Source: Monosporascus cannonballus
Lineage: Eukaryota > Ascomycota > Sordariomycetes > Xylariales
Assembly (NCBI GenBank): GCA_004154925.1
Contig: QJNS01000091.1
Span: 62,001-126,000 of the forward strand
Direction of reading: 5' to 3'
DNA length: 64,000 nucleotides
Below the pieces are notes generated by a model. It did no database searches. It was not told the origin of the DNA and saw only the letters and a program-made list of their open reading frames with translations. Of this stretch, positions 55,430 through 64,000 are shown in pieces. The number at the start of each line of letters is the position of its first letter. Positions within the stretch are counted from its first letter, which is position 1. Made by a program: the position numbers and the translations under genes.

Positions 55430-56773
55430 TCAGTCAAGTATCGCTATGCCTTGGGCGGTGTTCCCCGCCACTCCATCGAGGCTAAATCTTTGGATAGCCC
55501 GAGCGTTACCCTGGCCTCCGGAAATGTCCAGCACGCTAATGGCAGCATCGGCGGTCCCGTTACCCGGCGCGAGCACGTAAACGAAGGAGCCGGCGGCGCG
55601 CAGGTCGACGAAGCCCGGGTCGCCGGTCTCCGACAGGTCGACCATCGAGAGGATGCTCGCGTCCTCGGCGCTCATCTCGACGATGCGGGGCGTGGCCACG
55701 TCGGTCACGAAGACGCTCTCGGTCATGGGCGAGAACGCGGCCCAGCACGTCGCAACCTGGTCCTCGATAGCCCCCTTGGCGGCGACCGCCGCCTCCCCCG
55801 TCGCCGCGTCCACCGACAGGATCGCGCCCCCGAACGAGGGGTCCGTCGCGAAGATGTTGCCAGTCCCGGGGATCACCTGCGAACCGAACAGCACCGCGGT
55901 GCCCTCGGGGGACGAGCGCGTGTCCTCCGCCGCCGCCACCATCATGGTCTGGCCGTCGCACATCGGCTTCTGCTCCACAGCCAGCGAGGACACGAACCCG
56001 GTCTTGTTCGCCGCCGGGTCGCCCTTGACCATGGTGAAGAGCGTGGACTCGTCCTCGGAAAAGAAGGTGTGCGACACCGTGTTGGTCGGCCCCACGGGCG
56101 GCGTGGACTGTCCCAGGTCGATCGGTCGGAGGTCGTCCATCGCGCCTAGCCCCTCCTCACCGTCGAAGCTCGCGCACGAGATGCCGGCAACAGCGCCCGT
56201 CATCGCGACACAGACGAGGCTGTTCTTCGCGGACGCCGCCACCGTGTTGGGGAACTCGCCCGGGACCTCGACCGGCTGGCCGACCATTGTCAGCTTCGTA
56301 GGGTCCGTCTCGGAGATGGACAGCATGCTGACGGTGTTGCTCCCCGCGTTGACGGCGAATATGTGCTCCAAACCCTGCGTCAGTACGATGTCCAGGTGCG
56401 CTGTTGGCTCAGAGTCATGACTTACCTGTCCCGCTATTGTGAGTGACCCCTGGCTGATGAGCGCATCCGTAGCAGCGAGTTCACCCGTGGCACCATCTAT
56501 TGAAGTCGCCCCCTTGCCCCCGGATTTCGTGCTGGTGCCTTCCGAGAGCGTTCCATCCGCGTTGATCGGCAGGGCCACGATGGCGTTTTCAGCGTCGTTG
56601 GTGAGAAGATATACGGCCTTCCCTGTGGATTGGCATTCTTGAGGTTTCGATTTATCCGAATCCTTGAGTCGGGGATTTCCAAACCCCGTCTGGGGTTTGA
56701 AATTACGCCTGATAACATGGCCGGCGATGCCTTCGGCCAGCACGAAGGGGGCTAGGACAGTAACGAGTCTCAT
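55430..56773 (-). CDS. Secreted 3-carboxymuconate-cyclase-like beta-propeller protein, two exons
   Basis: Member of the fungal lactonase / 3-carboxy-cis,cis-muconate-cyclase-like family of extracellular beta-propellers; enzymatic activity of the secreted members is doubtful (family knowledge). Exons: 56426-56773 and 55430-56374. The 51-nt intron has a GTAAGT donor, TACTGAC branch and CAG acceptor. It is in frame and stop-free, so it is easily missed; removal joins LTIAGQ to GLEHIFAVNAGSNTVSML, the conserved blade. The mature protein is 430 aa. The start at 56773 gives a signal peptide (MRLVTVLAPFVLAEGIAG); the frame is open further upstream but has no other in-frame ATG. Paired cysteines (ECQS, CVAM-GISCAS, PMCDG, TCWAAF) are typical. 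It stands isolated in the gene-poor right third of the window. Confidence 0.88.
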   Translation of the reverse strand: MRLVTVLAPFVLAEGIAGHVIRRNFKPQTGFGNPRLKDSDKSKPQECQSTGKAVYLLTNDAENAIVALPINADGTLSEGTSTKSGGKGATSIDGATGELAATDALISQGSLTIAGQVSHDSEPTAHLDIVLTQGLEHIFAVNAGSNTVSMLSISETDPTKLTMVGQPVEVPGEFPNTVAASAKNSLVCVAMTGAVAGISCASFDGEEGLGAMDDLRPIDLGQSTPPVGPTNTVSHTFFSEDESTLFTMVKGDPAANKTGFVSSLAVEQKPMCDGQTMMVAAAEDTRSSPEGTAVLFGSQVIPGTGNIFATDPSFGGAILSVDAATGEAAVAAKGAIEDQVATCWAAFSPMTESVFVTDVATPRIVEMSAEDASILSMVDLSETGDPGFVDLRAAGSFVYVLAPGNGTADAAISVLDISGGQGNARAIQRFSLDGVAGNTAQGIAILD

Positions 56774-59700
56774 TGCTGCAACTAGCTGATCGGTCTGCCT
56801 AGTAAGTGGAAAGAAACGAATGTGGGCGCGTCGTGATAGGGAGCAGCAGGTCAACTGGCTAGCTAAACGCCTGCAGATTTCGAATAGTATAACGAGAGAG
56901 CGCTGCGCGTCAGAAACGAAATAGTTAATAGTTGGAAAATGAGCAGTGTGTTGAAGCAAGTTTAGACTCTACGAAGAGATGCGACGAGGCATCCTTATAT
57001 ACATCATACCTCGCCATTGCGTCCTTGAGCATCGTCTATGTATTCCAGCCGTTTGATGCCATCAATCTCCAAATGTTGCCTTTGCGGCCTCGAGCCTGTA
57101 GCTCTTCTTTGGAATCATGATTCCAAATGTGGAAATCGCTTGTGGGTGAATGAGATATCAAGATTGCCTTTTTTGATCCTCCGCAACGGTTATGGTTCCC
57201 GCTAGTGGATCCAAAACCATGTTTAGAGCCGGACAGCGAATTAGAATACTACTATGTATCCCAATGCAAGCCCGAAGAGGAACATGGGAAGCAGCTGCTT
57301 GTGTCAGGACTGAAACACCGCTTGGTATCTAACCCCTGGTATAAGGCGCTAGCGCTGGTTAGGAGTCCCAACCTAGGTCTCTTAGCCGCGAGTTGTGGAA
57401 CGGCATTGTGGAACGGTATCATTCTTCCTCTTGTTTTCTGGATACACAACGAAATTCGACTGAATTTAAGCCGGTGGGTTTGACCCGGGGCCACGCGAAG
57501 CAGAAAATATCCCGAGAGTTGACAACTCAACCCCGGCGATACATCTTATCACCAATCTCTTTGAGTTGGCCAACACACCTGGGATTCCAAGGTTTGGCAC
57601 ATTATGTAGCGTGCAAGCGCTTCGCAAGGCTGAACACTAGCACCGCCAGTAAAAGATGGACCGTCTGGAGTTCGAAGTAGCAACGACTTAGAAACTTAGT
57701 CTTTGAAACACGACCAGTCTTTGCCTACGTGTTGATTCCATAGTCGTCTCAAGACTGCTGGCCTAGAGCATATCGTGCGTTATCGGCCATCCAAGGTTAA
57801 TTAATATATGGCATTCCCCTATTGCACAAACCACATAAGCGCTAAATGCACTTCGTATCGATGACACGATGGTCTGCAAAGCACAGGCATTCCAGTTATC
57901 ATGTAAGCGGGGCACATATATTGCAGAGTCACATCGGTCTGCCCAACTGCCTGGCTTCCGTCCATAGCGCCGGCTCTCATTTTCGCGTGTGAAATGTACC
58001 CTGCTACTTGGCAGACTGATGTGCGATGGCACGAATTTCTAGGACGCCAGTTACTGAAACTCTTTCTAATTACCATATGAAGGAGCAGTCGGATGGAAGC
58101 TGTGCTAGATTCGGCTGGGTCGAGGGCTAGGTATGTCATTCGATTTTGAAGTCAGAGCAGCCTGAAAGATGCGGCCTCAAAGCTAGGTTGCCGAAAGAAG
58201 TAGAATTTTATTATCGGTGTTCCCCCACCGCAAGGCTTATGAACTACCTGGTTTACATTCGGTAAAGGCGTTGATCGGGAAAGAATCTTCTCTGCTGCTG
58301 CTGCGTTGGACACCCCTCTCATTCGTGAAAGAGGCCAGAGTTGGCAAACATAAAACACCCGCGAATCGCGTTGTAGTTAAAGCACGTGAACTCTTCGCTG
58401 TGGTATGCGGATAATGGCCCCTATTGACTGTATTACTCGTCCCTTTGCTGGCGTACATCAATGTCGCATTCAATTGTGGAAAGAAGCTGAAAGTAAGATT
58501 GGCTCATACCCGGATGCCCAAGCCCGATTCTGCGAAGATGATTCCAGATCTGTGAAACGAAGCCCTTTCGGCGGCCAGATCGAAGAGTTAAGGGCGCATG
58601 TTGTGTCATGTACGAAATAGGTGTTTCAGCCTTCAACCCAGATCGTCAAAGATTAGCAGCCCTGTCAATCAGATCTAACGTTAGATGGGCTTAGAGGCAT
58701 ATGTTGTAGGTCGAGGTTAGTAACCACCATAGCCGCCATATAAGAAGCAGGGCATCATGCGCATCTGTTCGACAGAGATGCTTTCTATGGCAACTTTGAA
58801 GGATCAACCTCGTAGTCTGGCCCGCCTCGCGCCACTGCCGCATATGAGAAAGCTCGGCAGGCTAAAATTCTCTCGACGCGGACGATGGTGCATACTCCCG
58901 CGGCCAAATAATACTCTGGTACTGCATTTGCTATACGTGGCATAAGCCAGTATCAGTGCACTGGCTACGCAATACGGTATTCAGACCTGAGCTCTGACGT
59001 CTCTTCCGCTCCCATCTGAGTTTTCTCGCAGGGCAACGCTTGAACCGGCCTGCGGGATGAAGATTCGCCGTCCAATCCGGGCTAACAGCATGAGGTCCAC
59101 TTCGGGTTTTTTCTGTACAGGATCATGGGACTAGAGCTACTCCATAAACGCACATTAGCATAAGATCACGATGCCTACGCAGGATTCCTCCTTAGTGGTT
59201 GACTACATCCGCATCTGTTGTTCCTGCATGAAAGGATCTTGCTGACGAGGGATTTCGTAAGCTGTGGATAGAACGGGAGAGGTAACTGAATCGGAAAAAT
59301 GCAAGTTGCGCCATCAACTCCACTCGCATTGCGAAGACCCGGGCACCCGCGTGTAGCTGAGAAAACGCCACTCAGAGTATCGGCATATTGGACAGGTTTC
59401 CGAGACCCGCTTTCGCGCCACGATCATAGATCCAACGATACATCATGGATTCCTATCATGCCCATGCGGACGGGATAGTGTCGCGTTCCTGCTCACCGTC
59501 AGGCAGAGATGACACCGTGAATGAGAGGATGGCAGTAAAATGAATACCCACATGAAGCCGTTGAGAACATCGGCGTACTGCAAGTCAACGAGAAAGTCAC
59601 GCTGTGGCCCGAGCGGGGTAACGATGATTAAACGTTATGTCCCTAGAAGTCTTCCGCGATGAAAGGGACCAGATCGTATTACTGAAGGTGGCAGTACTAA

Positions 59701-61535
59701 ACGTGGTACGAAATTAGGTATACGTATGGCTAACGTAGGGTATGCACCTGCAGTTCATCGAGGCGCGCATCAAGGTAAATTCCTGGCCGTTTTCCCGCTA
59801 AGGCGGCCTTTCAACCCCGTCATCCATCCACCAGATCTATGAGGAGGCATGCATGTACCATGGTTGTATTTCTCTCAAGGGAGCGTAGAAGGTAATTCAC
59901 CCTTTCCTTCGCGTGGAGAATGTACTCCAAGATGCACCTTGCGTATGCAGTCGTCCAGGTGAAATGCACCAAACATATCCAACCGCGCATAGCTATAGCG
60001 GTGCGTGCCTATTACAGTATTAACAGCTCACAATTGCTGTTTTCTTAATACCTGCTTGCATATACGGCTAGGAAAGGGATGGTCGATCCATCAGCCACGA
60101 ATCATTCACTCGGAATATACCATTTTTGATGTTGAGCCCACTTCGTATGAGCATCCTATTGGAGCATGAATGCAAATCACCCGGCTGAAAGGGCCCAATC
60201 ACAACTTATTACACGTAGCTCCCAGTCTGATGAGCCTTCCGGCGCTACCTTACGGATATTCTAGCTACAGTATATTGAATCCTGATCAATAATACACCAA
60301 TAGTCTCTTAGTATATCTAACGCAGGTCATAAAAGCTCGCGGTAGTCTTGCGAAAATATGGTAACGAGCAAGTTATGTCTGCAGGCAGGTGGGTGAAAAT
60401 CCCATGACTGGCCAGCTCGGTACCTTATCGCTGGGTCAGTAAAGCCATAGCTTGTCTTGTGTAAGACACCGGCTCCAATCCAACGTTTCGCTTGGTACGT
60501 ACATAAGTGGTAGGTAAAAATACGTTTAGACTGCGTTAATGGTCTCGGTGAGAACATGCCTCTGCAAACCCCTCTCGATGGAGACCTCGCTCGCTTTTGC
60601 CGGCCCTGTTGAGTAAGGAGAAGTAACGCATTCTGCATAGTGACCTTCGGACCCCCAGGGCCCCTGTTTAGGTGGGTAGGTACCTCACGAAGGGAGATCT
60701 GTCGGGCTTGGACCTGCTACCCTGACCAATGCCCATCGCAGCTCCATTCTCATCTTGGGGCCGTGAGCCTTTGGTCGAACTGCATTAGGCGGCCCACTAA
60801 TACGTGCTACCAGAACGAATAAACCACGAGTTTGCTTGACATGCGTAACGAGGCTTCTGCGTATCTACGTATAGTAGATCCATGAGGATACTTAATACTT
60901 ATGAGTACACAAGCAACTAAGAGCCTCGAACAATGTCGCCTGCTAACTGGGCTCCCGTGAGGGAGGATAGGTGCGTGTCTGGGGCTTCGGGGTTCGCGAT
61001 ACACACAGAGTAGATGTTCGGTAGCAGCAAGCCCGAGAACGCGTACTCCTCACAGGGAGCAGCCTTACTAATAGTAGTTCTCTGAACTTACTAAGTATAC
61101 GCAAGAGATGGCTTCGAAGCGTTTCAACTCCACAGTTCAACTTCACCGAACTAATTAGTTTAGTGGAGCTGGTGAGTGGTCTTGCTTCATGATATCACAG
61201 CGGAAATTTTGGGTAACAAGTAGTTTTCCGCTAGCCTACTTGCAGTACTATAAACAAGTGACCCGAAATACTGGCAAGCCCCGGCAAGGAGACCCCGGGT
61301 TGAGAGTCCAGATATCCACCCCAGTTACGTCTGCCTCGTCGAATTGTTAATTTGTCAGTGTCAAACCCTTTCAAGCACCCCACCGACAATCCGCTTCACC
61401 CTAATACTTACTAAATGCATTAACAAAGCAAAGCTAGAACTGCCATAACACCAATACACCCACCACTGTTACTGTAAATATCAAGCCATATACCTGAATA
61501 AGGGGCGTCTCGCCGGCGCCCCAAACCTCCCAGGG
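56774..61535. other. Gene-poor tract
   Basis: About 4.8 kb with no supported gene. A frame at 57205-57483 has a hydrophobic end but no family match. Composition is even, with no AT-rich block, microsatellite or inverted repeat that I could pick out. Confidence 0.4.
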
Positions 61536-61578
61536 CATAACCCTAACTCTAGGCCCAACCCTAACCTTAACTTTAACC
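61536..61578. repeat. Degenerate interstitial telomere-like repeat
   Basis: Within 43 bp: CATAACCCTAACTCTAGG, then CCCAACCCTAACC, TTAAC and TTTAACC. Two units match CCCTAA exactly and others differ by one or two bases; CCCTAA/TTAGGG is the fungal telomere unit. Too short and too worn to be a chromosome end. Confidence 0.5.
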
Positions 61579-63194
61579 AACATAATGGCAATGCTAGCTA
61601 CTACCGAGTATACCTGTGTTAAAGTTGAAATACTCCCTTTGTTGGTGATGTTTATGGTGCAAGGATAATCGACGTTGGGACGTCCAAAAAGGGTTTAACA
61701 ATGACAGATTAACGATTCGATTGAGCCAGACGTAACTGGGGCGCAGACTCCAGGGCCCGTCCTTCTGCTCGACCACTCTGTCGCTCCATCGAAGCAGTAA
61801 TCGTTTTGTTTGTTCCACGAGCAGGGACACCAGGGACAATGCCGCTCAAGCCAGCAAGGAACGGTCCCTTCAAGGGTGCAAGGTAAGAGCAGGGAGTTAG
61901 TTAGCACACCTCCCGTGAGCCTCCCTTAAGCAGCGCACCCCCACCCAACTCTGTGGAGATGCATCTCCTCCGTTTTCCTCTGGTCCTCTTCTAATGAATT
62001 TTTGGCTCACCATCCCCAAGGATGTGTCTCAATGCTTAGTCTATTAAACTATTGGAGCTCTTGTTTTCGATCAAGGGGCTGTTGAATCTGTCAACTTCGA
62101 CAACGGTCGTGGGTCCATTTTGGTCGGGATTTGTCATACTCGTATTAGTCGCTGTGTACCTTGCATAAGCGGCATTTCGGGAACTCTAGCATGAGCCCGA
62201 AGGCATCTGCGCTCCAACCAGAAACGAAACGAAACGTCAACCGCAGCAATATCTCTTCCCAACCGAGCAGATTCACCATCGAGACTTGAGCGTGAATTTT
62301 TCGAAAGCGCCGAAAGCTGGTTCGACAGGAGCGACGAAACGAGAATAAAAGCAAAAACATACAATCGGACTCCATAGATGAAACCGACCTTCGTTTATAC
62401 ACCCTCTCAGTTCTAATAAAGTGCCAAGGAACTACAACAGGAGACCATCCCAGCAAAATCAACTGCAGCCTTCAAGACGCTACAGCGAATTTCTACCAGG
62501 CGCATCGCCTCATTCGAACGAAAATATCATATACCAAACTCTCAAAGCAACGCTGTAAGAATCCGAAGTATGACTACAGAACGCTTATAGATTCCAATTC
62601 ATTATGCAAACACTAGGTACGTGCCTGGAGCCTCAATCACTGTGCCCATTTTACTTGTATTCGAATTTGAGCCGCCCGCGTACATCAGGGGTCGGGTACG
62701 TGCTTGGTTTCTAGAACTTGAATCACCGTTCTAGTACCGTAGCTGAAAGACGCCATTATCATCTGCAGTGTAACCTAGCCATTTGGATCTAGGAGTGCAA
62801 CCATGTACTCTGGATGCTATTCGATATTGGCGACTGCGAGCTGAAGCGGTGTGTGACATCAGTTTCACCGATGTAGCCTATCGTGGACGCGTTACATTGT
62901 CTTGTTGAGCGGCTTCTTGTTCAGCTTTCCTTGTAGGAAGGCGAAGATGCAGGTCGCCATTTTGCCGTCCATGCCCTCTCCCAGGTTTTATATTCCTTGC
63001 CATGGCAGGGATTATTCCGTCAATAATGCATCTCATGCTGCCTGCTGCATTTCATATACTAATTTTCGATCAGTCTTATCTTATTCAGTCGTTGAAGCAT
63101 AATACCATTTTTGACCGGAGATCTCTCTTATGTCTAGCCATAGCGTTGGATTGACCTCATGTAGAATTGGCTACCTCTGCGAGAGCGACAAGAT
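61579..63194. other. Gene-poor tract
   Basis: About 1.6 kb with no recognised gene, RNA or long repeat. Short open frames only. Confidence 0.4.
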
Positions 63195-63520
63195 AGATTT
63201 ATGACGGAGGACACTATCCCGCAACGGCCGTTGTCTTTCCCGCGCGTCCGAGGATACACGTCGATACAAACCCGAAGGTCGTGAAATCGAAAGCGGAAGC
63301 CCAAACCGGACAGGCGAAACGTCTGCGAGACACGACGAAGCTGGCCGAGTATCGGCAGTATTTCCTGCCATCATTCCGGAGCTTGAAGTCAGAGTTGGGT
63401 ATTACTACACTCACTTCGGCGCAGCTGCTCACAACTTCGCGGCTGTTGAATGCCATCCAGCGACATATCCCGACCACACATAACACAGGTCTTCTATACG
63501 GCGTTGCCGAAACTTTATAG
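63195..63520 (+). CDS. Possible coding fragment, unknown
   Basis: Open frame of about 108 codons; the first ATG-less part reads YDGGHYPATAVVFPARPR, and the later part KRLRDTTKLAEYRQYFLPSF and LTSAQLLTTSRLLNAIQRHI, which is amphipathic and helix-like with a mixed, coding-like third-position bias. No family was recognised. It may be the 3' end of a decayed or multi-exon gene. Confidence 0.22.
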
Positions 63521-64000
63521 AGGGCTGTTGTGAACGTCAAGCTGTTGGATAGCTATTCCGGTTCCTTGACGCATCACCAAGAAACTCTCTCAGGGCATTG
63601 CGGCGCGGTCTCGAGACGTCAAGCATTCTCTGGCCCAATCATACGATCCAGTCGAATATTTTGCGACGTCGATAAATTGCTCTTTCATCTGGATTGGACG
63701 GAAATTACGGGAACCAGGAACACCTACGCTTTCACAGGGGGGGGGGTTCGGTCTCTAAATATCTTGGCTTTCCGTTCCAACCGGTAAGCTGGTACACCAA
63801 CCCTCGCCCAGACAAGCATCAACAAGGGCCGGGTCCGTATGTAACGGCACAGTAACGCTCTGGCCCTGGAGCATGACCCCAGTCCAAGTAGCGCCTTTGT
63901 TGGATTCGACCCCGGACGGCATGCATGACAGTCCACTTTGTAACAAGGGCTATCCACCATTCTTACCGCGTCACTAAATAACATTCAGTTCCGCCCTCGT
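63521..64000. other. Window end, no supported gene
   Basis: 480 bp with no recognised feature apart from a G9-10 run near 63740. Confidence 0.4.

Noticed and set aside
57205..57483. 92-codon frame with a hydrophobic C-terminal part
   Set aside because: It starts at a non-ATG codon, and no homology or splice partner was seen.

Overview
The window is nuclear DNA from a filamentous ascomycete (Pezizomycotina). This rests on short GT-AG introns (mostly 50-100 nt) with CTAAC/CTGAC-type branch sites, a HET-domain gene, an RTA1-family relic, and orthologues of fungal housekeeping proteins. A sordariomycete is my guess for the class; the genus cannot be read from the sequence.

Layout. The left end (0-6 kb) carries AAR2 (U5 snRNP assembly), RPS16/uS9 (four exons, minus strand) and SNF8/VPS22 (ESCRT-II). 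From about 6.6 to 16.1 kb lies an accessory tract. It holds two copies of a tRNA-derived element, an AT-rich stem-loop, a two-exon HET-domain gene, a 215-bp MITE-like element with 48-bp terminal inverted repeats, a broken phosphotransferase (APH-type) gene, a broken RTA1-type membrane protein gene, and an AT-rich decayed patch. From 16.2 to 50.7 kb the DNA is a conserved gene block: RRP5 (minus), a YML020W-type alpha/beta-hydrolase protein (plus, divergent from RRP5), the very large FMP27/BLTP2-type bridge lipid-transfer protein (plus, single exon), a lysine-methyltransferase-like protein (plus), an Sth1/Snf2 chromatin-remodelling ATPase (minus, three exons), WDR70 (minus) and a NIPA-type magnesium transporter (plus). 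From 50.7 kb to the end the sequence is gene-poor. The only confident gene there is a secreted 3-carboxymuconate-cyclase-like beta-propeller protein at 55.4-56.8 kb. A short degenerate interstitial telomere-like tract sits at 61.5 kb.

Two scaffold gaps (35456-35465 and 50899-50949) are each flanked by a G homopolymer on the left and C-rich or homopolymeric C sequence on the right, which looks like a sequencing or assembly signature rather than biology.

The genes do not form a pathway. Most are unlinked housekeeping functions: splicing, ribosome biogenesis, ESCRT sorting, lipid transfer, chromatin, Mg transport. No biosynthetic cluster, CRISPR, rRNA gene or autonomous transposon was found. 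I see no clear new biological system. The items most worth a second look are the tRNA-derived repeat pair, the MITE, and the decayed gene pair in the 12-16 kb region.
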